Shown here piece by piece: positions 8,828 to 16,550 of a stretch of 64,000 nucleotides of DNA (the stretch's first letter is position 1; each line of letters begins with the position of its first letter). This DNA comes from Amnibacterium sp. (GTDB lineage Bacteria > Actinomycetota > Actinomycetes > Actinomycetales > Microbacteriaceae): NCBI RefSeq assembly GCF_025463795.1, contig NZ_JAODBE010000004.1:1-64000 (forward strand). Reading direction: 5' to 3'. A program made the translations under genes and the position numbers. The notes beneath the pieces are model-generated. The model was not told the origin of the DNA. It ran no database searches and worked only from the letters and a program-made list of their open reading frames with translations.

Positions 8828-9055
8828 TCTCTCGTCGGCCAGCTCGCCAGACGTCAGTCGATCCTCAACGCGAAGGGCACGATCACCTCCGCCAAGCCGT
8901 TCATCGGCAGGACCTTCGACGAGGTCTCGGAGGAGGCGTCTGCCGTCGGGTTCGGCGTGGTCCCGAGTCCCGGCGGGGAGGCACGCTTCGACATCCGGGG
9001 CAAGCTCCTCGCGCCGGAGGAAATCAGCGCGCTCGTGCTGCGGAAGCTCGCGGCT
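8828..9055 (+). pseudogene. DnaK (Hsp70) N-terminal fragment
   Basis: About 75 codons in one frame match the Hsp70 ATPase domain around residues 40-120. ARRQSILNAKGTITSAK leads into PFIGRTFDEVSEEA and then ARFDIRGKLLAPEEISALVL, ending in RKLA. There is no N-terminal phosphate loop before it and no continuation after it, so it cannot make a chaperone. The genuine dnaK must lie elsewhere. Diverged positions (PFIG for the usual RFIG, RGKLLAPEE for RGKLYAPEE) indicate an old fragment without selection. It sits directly inside the right arm site of the element and was probably picked up by illegitimate recombination. Confidence 0.75.
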
Positions 9056-9091
9056 CGGGTGCGACGACCCGCTGGCCGCCCTGCTGGGGGC

Positions 9092-9111
9092 CAGTCCGCA
9101 GAAAGTCCGCA
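9092..9111. repeat. Candidate integrase arm-type site, right
   Basis: This 20-mer matches 253-272 at 19 of 20 positions in the same orientation. It lies about 100 bp inside attR, while its partner lies 24 bp inside attL. Confidence 0.55.
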
Positions 9112-9212
9112 AGCGGGCCACTCTTTCCCTCTTCAGCCGACACCAGTCATGACCACATCCGCGATTTTCCGCGGCTCCCGTAACTGTCCAACACCCCACA
9201 GCACGCCGGGGC

Positions 9213-9241
9213 GAGTTCGAGCTCTACTACGGCGTCTAGCC
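9213..9241. other. attR: glnA 3'-end repeat, right copy
   Basis: This segment still reads as glnA codons EFELYYGV and a stop, matching the ending EYELYFGV at the left junction. It is presumably the original host 3' end displaced by integration. The flanking hairpin at 9251 would then be the original glnA terminator region. Confidence 0.72.
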
Positions 9242-9250
9242 CGCCGCCCC

Positions 9251-9309
9251 GTCGGGTCGCGGTTCGGGACGCTCCATCGGTCTGATGGCGTCCTGAACTG
9301 CGACCCGAC
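9251..9309. terminator. Large hairpin beyond the DUF559 gene and attR
   Basis: A 22-bp stem (9251-9272 with 9288-9309, two G.U positions in RNA) closes a 15-nt loop. It follows the stop of the minus-strand DUF559 gene within a few bases and also lies just beyond the displaced glnA 3' end, so it could terminate transcription from both sides. The stem core GTTCGGGACGC is shared with the hairpin at 10369-10413. Confidence 0.65.
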
Positions 9310-9311
9310 GG

Positions 9312-10250
9312 TCACAGCACCCCGCGAGCGCGAAGCCGCCGACGGACGCGCTCGATCAGGGCAGCCCTGCGCGCTCCGAAGAGGTCGTCGGCGGTGACAC
9401 GGATGACCTCCCATCCGGCGTCGCGGAAGCGTTCGTAACGCTCGATGTCGTAGCGGAACTGATCGCGGTCGATCCGGTGCCCGTCCCCCTCGTACTCGAG
9501 CACCAGCCCTGCGCTACGCCAGACGAGGTCTGCGTGACCGAGGACCTCGCCCAGGGAGTCGGTGACCGGAGCGTTGAGCTCGGGAGCAGGGACACCCGCC
9601 CGGGTGAGCAGCAGACGCACCCGCGTCTCCCCCGGTGAACGCGCGCCTCCACGGGCCTCCTCGAGCGCGGCCAGGAGGTTCGCCGCCCCGATCCGTCGCG
9701 TCCCACGGATCCGCCCGCCGAGGACGGCGCGCGCTGCCGCCTCATCGAGGGGCGCGTGCTCCAGAAGATGGTCGGCGACGACGATCGCCTCGTCGAGCGT
9801 CAGCTCGTCCCCGAGCTGGCACCACGCCTCGCTCGCGACGCAGACGGGGAGACCCTCGAGCGTCTGGACGAGCGGGGTGATCGACAGCCGATGGCCGACC
9901 GCGCCGGCAGCACGCGGCGGCATGTGCGGGCGGACCGCGCAGACGTGGACGGGCGATACGGCCTCCATGCGAGCAGGCAGCGGCAGGCCGTGCAGCAGCG
10001 CCGCGGTCGCGTGGCTGAAGGCCTGCCCCGGTCGGAGCCGCACGGCGTAGGCGCGGCATGCCTCGTGGATCGTCGCCGGCGTCGACGTGACCTGGACGCC
10101 TCGGAACGGACGTGAGACGTCACGACGCTTGAGGCGCCCCTCGGTCATGCCGGTGAGGCGGAGGGCTGAACGGTCGAACGGGACGTCGGCGAGATGCGGT
10201 GGAAGCGGCCTGGGGGTACGCACGCGGGAAGGATGGCCGACACGGCACAT
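9312..10250 (-). CDS. DUF559-type endonuclease-like protein
   Basis: A 312-residue protein of a type common in Microbacteriaceae. The C-terminal ~100 residues form a DUF559/Vsr-like PD-(D/E)XK nuclease fold. GHADLVWRSAGLVLEYEGDG supplies the D...E-x-E pattern, and IERYERFRDAGWEVIRVTAD is the conserved following segment. The N-terminal part has a winged-helix-like segment (MTEGRLKRRDVSRPFRGV) resembling the AbiEi antitoxin-type domain often fused to it. Biological function is unproven; roles in DNA repair or mobile-element biology have been suggested only by fold. A GTG at 10223 is an alternative start closer to the family's usual N-terminus. It lies between attR and glnE, flanked on both sides by related hairpins. 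Confidence 0.75.
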   Translation of the reverse strand: MCRVGHPSRVRTPRPLPPHLADVPFDRSALRLTGMTEGRLKRRDVSRPFRGVQVTSTPATIHEACRAYAVRLRPGQAFSHATAALLHGLPLPARMEAVSPVHVCAVRPHMPPRAAGAVGHRLSITPLVQTLEGLPVCVASEAWCQLGDELTLDEAIVVADHLLEHAPLDEAAARAVLGGRIRGTRRIGAANLLAALEEARGGARSPGETRVRLLLTRAGVPAPELNAPVTDSLGEVLGHADLVWRSAGLVLEYEGDGHRIDRDQFRYDIERYERFRDAGWEVIRVTADDLFGARRAALIERVRRRLRARGVL

Positions 10251-10368
10251 GTTCGCGCCGCTCTTCCACAGGCCGTCGGAGGCGACGACTCGCGGCGCAG
10301 CTCGAGACGCTCCGCGGGAAGTGAAGCGTCGGGAACCGCGACGCGAGACCGAGCGCTGGTGGCGGTGG

Positions 10369-10413
10369 CGCAGTTCGGGACGCTTCCCGGCGGAGCCGGC
10401 GTCCCGAACTGCG
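10369..10413. terminator. Hairpin 3' of glnE, related to the one at 9251
   Basis: A perfect 15-bp stem (10369-10383 with 10399-10413) closes a 15-nt loop, 14 bp beyond the glnE stop codon. Position suggests termination of the glnA2-glnE transcript. Stem sequence and loop length match the hairpin on the other side of the DUF559 gene. Confidence 0.7.
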
Positions 10414-10427
10414 ACGCGAACGCGTCG

Positions 10428-13424
10428 TCAGGCGAAGAGGCGCTCGAAGACCGTGCGAGCCCGGCGGGTGACCTTGAGCACGTCCTCCTCGAGCAGGCTC
10501 GCCGACCCCGGCTGGTACTCCAGGATGCGCGCGATGCCCTCGAGCTGGCCGCGGTCGGTCGGCAGCAGGTCGCTCGTGCGATTCGTCCAGAGGGTGATCG
10601 CGCTGCGCACCCGCGACGCGAAGACCCACGCCTCCCGCAGCTGCGCCGCGTCACGCCGGTCGAGAAGTCGCGCGCCGACGGCCGCCTCCAACGCGGCGAG
10701 CGTGCTCTGGGTGCGCAGAGCCGGCACGGTGGTCGCATGCTGCAGCTGCAGCAGCTGCACGATCCATTCGACGTCCGAGAGCCCTCCCCGCCCGAGCTTC
10801 AGGTGGCGGCTCGCGTCGGCGCCCTTCGGCAGCCGCTCCGTCTCCATCCGGGCCTTGATCCGGCGGATCTCGCGCTGGGCCGTGTCGTCGAGCTCGGCGG
10901 GGTACCGCATCCGGTCGGCGAGCTCCTCGAAGTCGAGCACCAGGTTCCGGTCCCCCGCCACGCCGCGGGCACGGAGCAGCGCCTGCGACTCCCACGTCAC
11001 CGACCACCGCGCGTAGTACGCCTCGTAGGAGCGGAACGAACGGACGATCGAGCCGTTGCGTCCTTCAGGGCGCAGGTCGAAGTCGAGATCGAGCGGGAGC
11101 CGCGGATCCGTCGTCAGCCGCTTCAACTCGGCGACGAGCAGCTCCGCCTGCCGCTGCGCGAGCTCCGGCGCCATGCCGGCGAGCGCCCGGTGCACGACGA
11201 TCACGTCCGCGTCGGAGCCGAAGCCGAGCTCCGCTCCCCCGTAGCGGCCCATGGCGATGACCGCGAACTCCGGCCACGGCCCGTCGTCGCGCCGCACCGA
11301 CCGCAGCGCGCCGGCGAGCAGCGCCGTCGTGACATCGGCGAGGGCGGGGCCGAGTTCCTGGACCGTCACCTGCCCGAGCAGCGCGCCGAGGGCGAGGCGC
11401 AGCACCTCCCGGCGGCGGGCGGTGCGCAGGGCCGCCGCGGCGGCCTCGCGGGTGGGATGGCGCAGCACGGTGGCGGACGTCTCCGCTCGGAGCGCGGCCC
11501 GCGGCCGCGGCTTCAGGTCGGCGTCGCGCTCGAGCCACGCGACCGCCTCGGGGTTCGTCTCCAGCAGCCCGATCACGAAGCGCGACTCCGCGAGCACCGT
11601 CGCCAGCCGCCGCGCGGCGAGCGCGGAGTCGCGCAGCATCCGCAGGTACCAGGCCGTGTCGCCGAGCCGTTCCGACAGGCGGCGGAAGGCGAGCAGGCCC
11701 TGGTCCGGATCAGGACCCTCCGCGAACCACTGCAGCAGCACCGGCAGCAGCGTGCGCTGGATCGCCGCTCGCCGCGAGACCCCCTCCGTGAGCGCCCCGA
11801 TGTGGCCGAGGGCGCTGCGCGGGTCCCGGTAGCCGATGCTCGCGAGCCGCGCGGCCGCCGCCTCGCTCGTCAGCTGCAGGTCGTCAGTCGGCAGGCGCGC
11901 GACGGCGCTGAGCAGCGGTCGGTAGAAGAGGCGCTGGTAGAGCCCGCGGACCCGGGAACGGACCCGGCTCCAGCGCTCCACCAGATCGTCCGCGTCGGGA
12001 GCGAGGCCGCTCGCGCGCGCCAGGACGCGCAGCTCCGCGGGATCCGTCGGCATCAGATGCGTCCGAGCGAGCCGGCGCAGCTGCAGCCGGTGCTCGAGCA
12101 GCCGGAGCACGCGGTAGTCCTCGGCGAACTCCGCGGCCTCGACCCGGCCGACGTAGCCGCGTTCGGCGAGCGCGCGGAGCGCCGGCAGGGTAGCCCGCTG
12201 CCGGACCCCGTCGTCGGTGCGTCCGTGCACGAGCTGCAACAGCTGCACGGTGAACTCGACGTCGCGCAGCCCGCCTGGCCCGAGCTTCAGCTGCCGGTCG
12301 GCCTGGCCGAGCGGGATGTGCTGCTCGACCCGTTCCCGCATCCGCTGCACGTTGGCGACGAAGTCCGGCTGCTGCGACGCCAGCCACACCTTCGCACGCA
12401 CCGCCTCGACGTACGCCTCGCCGAGCGCCCGGTCCCCGGCGAGGGCGCGCGCCTTGAGCAGGGCCTGGAACTCCCAACCCTGCGCCCACCGCTCGTAGTA
12501 GCCGACGTGGGAGCCGAGGGTGCGGACGAGGGCCCCGTTGCGGCCCTCCGGCCGGAGGTTCGCGTCGACCTGCCACAGCGAGGGCTCGACGTCGGTGTCG
12601 TCGAGCACGCGCATCATCGTGATGGCGAGGCGGGTCGCGACGGGGATCGGATCGTGCGCCCCGCCCGTATCTGCGGGCTCGGCCACGAAGATCACATCGA
12701 CGTCGCTCACGTAGTTGAGCTCGCGCGCCCCCGCCTTCCCCATACCGATCACGGCGAGGCGCGTCGCCGCGACGGCGGCCGCACCGCCGGTGCTGCCCAC
12801 CTCGGCGCGCGCCACCGTGAGCGCCGCCTCGAGCGCCGCGGCGGCGAGGTCGGCGAGGGCCGCAGCGACGGCTTCGAGGGCCGCGGTCGCTGCCGGCTGC
12901 ACGAGGTCCCAGGCCGCCAGGCGGGTGAGCTCCCGGCGGTAGGCGATGCGGAGCGCGCGCCGGCCCGCGACCCCGATCGCAGCCGCCACGCCGTCCTCGG
13001 CACCCACTGCACGGAGGAGCGCGTCGAGCAGCGCCTCCGCAGTCGGCGGTGCCGCGATCGGATGCGCGAGCACCGCCGCCTCGTCCGGGTGCCGCACCAG
13101 GAAGTCGGTGAGACCGCTCGAGGCCCCGAGCACGGCCACCAGCCGGTGCCCGAACCCCGCGTCCGCGACGGCCGCGGCGACCCGCTCGGGCGCCTTCTCG
13201 AGCAGCCGCTCGAGGCCGGTCAGCGCCTCGTCGGGGTCGGCGACGGGACGCTCGAACAGCGCGAGCAGGGCGGGCGCATCCGTCCCCGTCCGGGCCGCGA
13301 GGCCGCGCAGGCGCTCCGCGGCGCCGCTCAGATCGTCGAAGCCGGCCCTGGCGAGGTCGGTGAGCCGGAGCGCGCCAGCGGGCGCCCGGCGGTCAGAGGA
13401 GCTCGAGATTGGTGGCGAGCTCAT
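10428..13424 (-). CDS. glnE: Bifunctional glutamine synthetase adenylyltransferase/deadenylylase
   Basis: A 998-residue protein that attaches AMP to, and removes it from, a tyrosine of type I glutamine synthetase according to nitrogen status. The duplicated architecture is visible. The first nucleotidyltransferase domain has ELNYVSDVDVIFVAEP and NLRPEGRNGALVRTLGS; the second has ELGFGSDADVIVVH and DLRPEGRNGSIVRSFRS. Each is followed by a regulatory region with LGPGGLRDVEFTVQLLQLVH or LGRGGLSDVEWIVQLLQLQH. Length is as expected for the family. Its start overlaps the end of glnA2 by ~32 bp, so the two are co-transcribed and probably translationally coupled. The target glnA1 lies on the other side of the integrated element. 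Confidence 0.97.
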   Translation of the reverse strand: MSSPPISSSSDRRAPAGALRLTDLARAGFDDLSGAAERLRGLAARTGTDAPALLALFERPVADPDEALTGLERLLEKAPERVAAAVADAGFGHRLVAVLGASSGLTDFLVRHPDEAAVLAHPIAAPPTAEALLDALLRAVGAEDGVAAAIGVAGRRALRIAYRRELTRLAAWDLVQPAATAALEAVAAALADLAAAALEAALTVARAEVGSTGGAAAVAATRLAVIGMGKAGARELNYVSDVDVIFVAEPADTGGAHDPIPVATRLAITMMRVLDDTDVEPSLWQVDANLRPEGRNGALVRTLGSHVGYYERWAQGWEFQALLKARALAGDRALGEAYVEAVRAKVWLASQQPDFVANVQRMRERVEQHIPLGQADRQLKLGPGGLRDVEFTVQLLQLVHGRTDDGVRQRATLPALRALAERGYVGRVEAAEFAEDYRVLRLLEHRLQLRRLARTHLMPTDPAELRVLARASGLAPDADDLVERWSRVRSRVRGLYQRLFYRPLLSAVARLPTDDLQLTSEAAAARLASIGYRDPRSALGHIGALTEGVSRRAAIQRTLLPVLLQWFAEGPDPDQGLLAFRRLSERLGDTAWYLRMLRDSALAARRLATVLAESRFVIGLLETNPEAVAWLERDADLKPRPRAALRAETSATVLRHPTREAAAAALRTARRREVLRLALGALLGQVTVQELGPALADVTTALLAGALRSVRRDDGPWPEFAVIAMGRYGGAELGFGSDADVIVVHRALAGMAPELAQRQAELLVAELKRLTTDPRLPLDLDFDLRPEGRNGSIVRSFRSYEAYYARWSVTWESQALLRARGVAGDRNLVLDFEELADRMRYPAELDDTAQREIRRIKARMETERLPKGADASRHLKLGRGGLSDVEWIVQLLQLQHATTVPALRTQSTLAALEAAVGARLLDRRDAAQLREAWVFASRVRSAITLWTNRTSDLLPTDRGQLEGIARILEYQPGSASLLEEDVLKVTRRARTVFERLFA

Positions 13425-14733
13425 ACGGCGTCACCTGGGCGCGGTAGGCCTGCCACTCCCGTCGCTTGTTGGCGAGCACGTAGCGGAACACCTGCTCGCC
13501 CAGGGTCTCGGCGACCAGCTCGGACTCCTCCATGAGCCGCACCGCGTGGTCGAGGTTCGTGGGCAGGGGCGGGAAGCCGAGCGCACGCCGCTCGCCGTCG
13601 GAGAGGGACCACACGTCGTCCTCCGCCTCCGGCGGCAGCTCGTAGCCCTCCTCGATGCCCTTGAGGCCTGCGGCCAGCATCAGCGCGAACGACAGGTAAG
13701 GGTTCGCCGCGGAGTCGATCGCCCGGTACTCGACGCGCGCGGACTGGCCCTTGCGCGGCTTGTACAGCGGCACGCGCACGAGCGCGGAGCGGTTGTTGTG
13801 CCCCCAGCAGACGTAGCTCGGGGCCTCGTCGCCGCCCCACAGCCGCTTGTAGGAGTTGACGAACTGGTTCGTGACGGCGGTGATCTCCGGCGCGTGCCGC
13901 AGCAGCCCGGCGATGAACTGGCGGCCGATCTTCGACAGCTGGTACTCGCCGCTCGGCGAGTAGAACGCGTTCGCGTCGCCCTCGAACAGCGACATGTGGG
14001 TGTGCATCCCGCTGCCGGGCTGCCCCGACATCGGCTTCGGCATGAACGTCGCGTAGACGCCCTGCTCGATCGCGACCTCCTTGATCACGGTGCGGAACGT
14101 CATCACGTTGTCGGCGGTGGTCAGCGCGTCGGCGTACCGCAGGTCGATCTCGTTCTGGCCGGGGCCCGCCTCGTGGTGGCTGAACTCCACCGAGATGCCG
14201 AGGTCCTCGAGCATGCGCACGCTGCGCCGGCGGAAGTCGTGGGCCGTGCCGCCCGGCACGTTGTCGAAGTAGCCGGCCGAGTCGACGGGTTCGGGTCCCT
14301 CCGGGCCGATCGTGCTCGACTTCAGCAGGTAGAACTCGATCTCCGGATGCGTGTAGAAGGTGAAGCCGTGGTCCGCCGCCCTCGCGAGCGACCGCTTCAG
14401 CACGTTCCGCGGATCCGCGGCCGCCGGCTGCCCGTCCGGCGTCGTGATGTCGCAGAACATCCGCGCGGTCGGGTCGATCTCACCGCGCCACGGCAGCACC
14501 TGGAAGGTGCTGGCGTCGGGCTGCGCGAGCACGTCGGCCTCGTACGACCGCGTGAAGCCCTCGATGGCGGACCCGTCGAAGCCGATCCCCTCGGCGAACG
14601 CGCCCTCCACCTCGGCCGGCGCGATCGCGACCGACTTCAAGGTGCCGACGACGTCCGTGAACCAGAGGCGGACGAACTTGATGCCGCGTTCCTCGATCGT
14701 GCGGAGCACGAAGTCGCGCTGCTTGTCGACCAC
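13393..14733 (-). CDS. glnA2: Type I glutamine synthetase, GlnA2 class
   Basis: A 446-residue glutamine synthetase paralogue. I chose the GTG at 14733, which gives the family N-terminus (V-DKQRDFVLRTIEERGIKF) and has AAGGAGG upstream; an ATG at 14781 is possible but lies almost on the predicted transcription start. Family motifs include GFDGSAIEGF, HPEIEFYLL, HEAGPGQNEIDLRYADAL, the MPKPMSGQPGSGMHTHMSLF region and NSYKRL. The adenylylation-site region has LKGIEEGYELPPEAEDDVW, and I did not see the canonical Tyr-containing loop of GlnA1. GlnA2-class enzymes may have physiological roles other than bulk ammonia assimilation. It is upstream of glnE in one operon and diverges from nadE, with overlapping -10 boxes. 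Confidence 0.95.
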   Translation of the reverse strand: MVDKQRDFVLRTIEERGIKFVRLWFTDVVGTLKSVAIAPAEVEGAFAEGIGFDGSAIEGFTRSYEADVLAQPDASTFQVLPWRGEIDPTARMFCDITTPDGQPAAADPRNVLKRSLARAADHGFTFYTHPEIEFYLLKSSTIGPEGPEPVDSAGYFDNVPGGTAHDFRRRSVRMLEDLGISVEFSHHEAGPGQNEIDLRYADALTTADNVMTFRTVIKEVAIEQGVYATFMPKPMSGQPGSGMHTHMSLFEGDANAFYSPSGEYQLSKIGRQFIAGLLRHAPEITAVTNQFVNSYKRLWGGDEAPSYVCWGHNNRSALVRVPLYKPRKGQSARVEYRAIDSAANPYLSFALMLAAGLKGIEEGYELPPEAEDDVWSLSDGERRALGFPPLPTNLDHAVRLMEESELVAETLGEQVFRYVLANKRREWQAYRAQVTPYELATNLELL

Positions 14734-14784
14734 CGGTCGCGTCCCCTCCTTCGGACCGGAACCAGGCGCCGTCCGAGCCATCCC

Positions 14785-14791
14785 TAAACTA
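14785..14791. promoter_or_regulatory. Overlapping divergent -10 boxes of nadE and glnA2
   Basis: The sequence CTAAACTAG offers TAAACT on the plus strand, 7 bp before the nadE ATG (leaderless), and TAGTTT on the minus strand facing glnA2. The two hexamers share five base pairs, so RNA polymerase could not occupy both at once. No clear -35 boxes are seen. Confidence 0.55.
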
Positions 14792-14797
14792 GCGGGC

Positions 14798-16528
14798 ATG
14801 CCCATGCTGCGCATCGCGCTGGCGCAGACCGACCCCGTCATGGGCGACTTCCCGGCCAACGCGGCCGCCGCGATCGACGCCGCCCGTCGGGCCCGCGAGG
14901 CGGGCGCCGACCTCGTCGCGCTGGGCGAGATGGCCCTCTCCGGGTATCCGATCGAGGACCTGGCGACGCGCCCCGCGTTCCTCGCCGCGTCGCACGCGCA
15001 TCTGCTCGACCTGGCCGCCCGGCTCGAGGCGGAGGGCCTGGGCGACCTCCCGATGGTGCTCGGCTTCCCGGACGGCCCCTTCGACCCGCGGCCCGACGAC
15101 CGGGGCACCTCGCCCACCTCGATCGCCCAGAACTGCGCGGCCGTGCTCCACGGCGGCCGACTGGTCGCCCGGCAGGCGAAGTTCCACCTGCCGAACTACT
15201 CGGTGTTCGACGAGTACCGCAACTTCATCCCGGGCGACGAACTCGTCGTGCTGCGGATCGGCGACGTCGACGTGGCGCTCGCGATCTGCGAGGACATCTG
15301 GCGGGACGGCGGGCCGGTGAGCCGCGTCGCCTCGGCGGACGCCGGGGTGCTGCTCGTGATCAACGGCTCGCCCTACGAACGGGACAAGGACGACGTCCGG
15401 CTGCCGCTGGTCAGGCGGCGCGCGAGGGAGACGGACGCGGTCGTCGCCTACGTGAACCTCGTCGGCGGCCAGGACGACCTTGTCTTCGACGGCGACAGCG
15501 TGGTCGTCGATCCCACCGGCCGCATCGTCGCCCGCGCGCCGCAGTTCCAGGAGCACCTGCTCGTCGTCGACGTGGAGGCGCCGGATCCGGGCGAGCCGAC
15601 GGTGCTCGACGGCGTCGTTCGGGTCACCCTGCCGAAGCACGAGCGCGTGCGGCCGCCGCTGCAGCCCGACGTGAGCAGGCCGCCCGACGACCTCCAGCAG
15701 ATCTGGGAAGCGCTGACCCTCGGCCTCGCCGGGTACGTGCGGAAGAACGGGTTCCCCTCCGTGATCCTCGGGTTGTCGGGCGGGATCGACTCGTCCGTCG
15801 TCGCGTCGCTCGCCGCCGACGCGATCGGTCCGCAGCGCGTCCACGGCGTCTCGATGCCGAGCCGCTACTCGTCCGAGCACTCCCGGTCGGACGCCGACGA
15901 GCTCGCCGACCGGATCGGCCTCGTGTACCGCACCGAGCCGATCGAGGACCTCGTGCTGCCCTTCGAGCGCCAGCTCCACCTCGAGGGGCTCGCTGCCGAG
16001 AACATCCAGGCCCGCGCGCGGGCGCTCATCCTGATGGCCCTCTCCAACCAGGAGGGGCATCTCGTGCTCACGACCGGCAACAAGAGCGAGCTCGCCGTCG
16101 GGTACTCGACCGTCTACGGCGACTCGGTCGGCGGCTTCAACCCCTTGAAGGACGTGCCGAAGTCGCTCGTCTGGCAGCTCGCCCGGTGGCGCAACCGCGC
16201 CGCGCTCGAACGGGGCGAGACCGCACCGATCCCGGAGAGCTCCATTGCGAAGCCGCCGTCCGCCGAGCTGCGGGTCGACCAGACCGACCAGCAGACGCTG
16301 CCCTCGTACGAGCTTCTCGACGAGATCCTCGAGCGCTACATCACCGACCGCTGGAGCCGGCAGCAGCTGCTCGACGCCGGGTACGACCCGGCCGTCGTGC
16401 AGCAGGTCGTCGCGCTGACCGACCGTGCCGAGTGGAAGCGGCGGCAGAGCGCCATCGGACCGAAGATCTCGCAGATGGCCTTCGGCCGCGACCGCCGCCT
16501 CCCGATCACCTATCGGCCGGCCGACTGA
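14798..16528 (+). CDS. nadE: Glutamine-dependent NAD+ synthetase
   Basis: A 576-residue two-domain enzyme that amidates nicotinic acid adenine dinucleotide to NAD+, taking ammonia from glutamine. The N-terminal nitrilase-like glutaminase has the Glu in ADLVALGEMALSGYP, the Lys in ARQAKFHLPNYSVF and the Cys in VALAICEDIWRDGG. The C-terminal synthetase has the pyrophosphate loop GLSGGIDSSVVASL and TGNKSELAVGYSTVYGDSVG. The ATG at 14798 is preceded by a -10 box at 7-bp spacing, suggesting a leaderless mRNA, so the longer track ORF is rejected. Use of glutamine links it metabolically to the divergent glutamine synthetase gene. panB follows 22 bp later on the same strand. Confidence 0.96.
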   Translation: MPMLRIALAQTDPVMGDFPANAAAAIDAARRAREAGADLVALGEMALSGYPIEDLATRPAFLAASHAHLLDLAARLEAEGLGDLPMVLGFPDGPFDPRPDDRGTSPTSIAQNCAAVLHGGRLVARQAKFHLPNYSVFDEYRNFIPGDELVVLRIGDVDVALAICEDIWRDGGPVSRVASADAGVLLVINGSPYERDKDDVRLPLVRRRARETDAVVAYVNLVGGQDDLVFDGDSVVVDPTGRIVARAPQFQEHLLVVDVEAPDPGEPTVLDGVVRVTLPKHERVRPPLQPDVSRPPDDLQQIWEALTLGLAGYVRKNGFPSVILGLSGGIDSSVVASLAADAIGPQRVHGVSMPSRYSSEHSRSDADELADRIGLVYRTEPIEDLVLPFERQLHLEGLAAENIQARARALILMALSNQEGHLVLTTGNKSELAVGYSTVYGDSVGGFNPLKDVPKSLVWQLARWRNRAALERGETAPIPESSIAKPPSAELRVDQTDQQTLPSYELLDEILERYITDRWSRQQLLDAGYDPAVVQQVVALTDRAEWKRRQSAIGPKISQMAFGRDRRLPITYRPAD

Positions 16529-16550
16529 CGACACGTCCTACGCTCGTCCC

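Larger units (their letters stand above)
202..9241. mobile_element. Integrated element in the 3' end of glnA1
   Basis: A ~9-kb segment is bounded by 29-bp imperfect direct repeats (26/29 identical) of the glnA 3' end. The tyrosine integrase lies directly inside the left repeat, and a second pair of repeats (19/20) lies just inside both ends, as expected for integrase arm sites. The interior is visibly less G+C-rich than the flanking core genes and carries accessory genes and gene fragments. Removing it would restore the usual actinobacterial order glnA1 next to glnE-glnA2. No replication, relaxase, FtsK/TraB-like or phage structural gene is visible, so it is either a small genomic island or the decayed remains of an integrative element or prophage. 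Exact crossover points cannot be fixed because the repeats have diverged. Confidence 0.75.
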
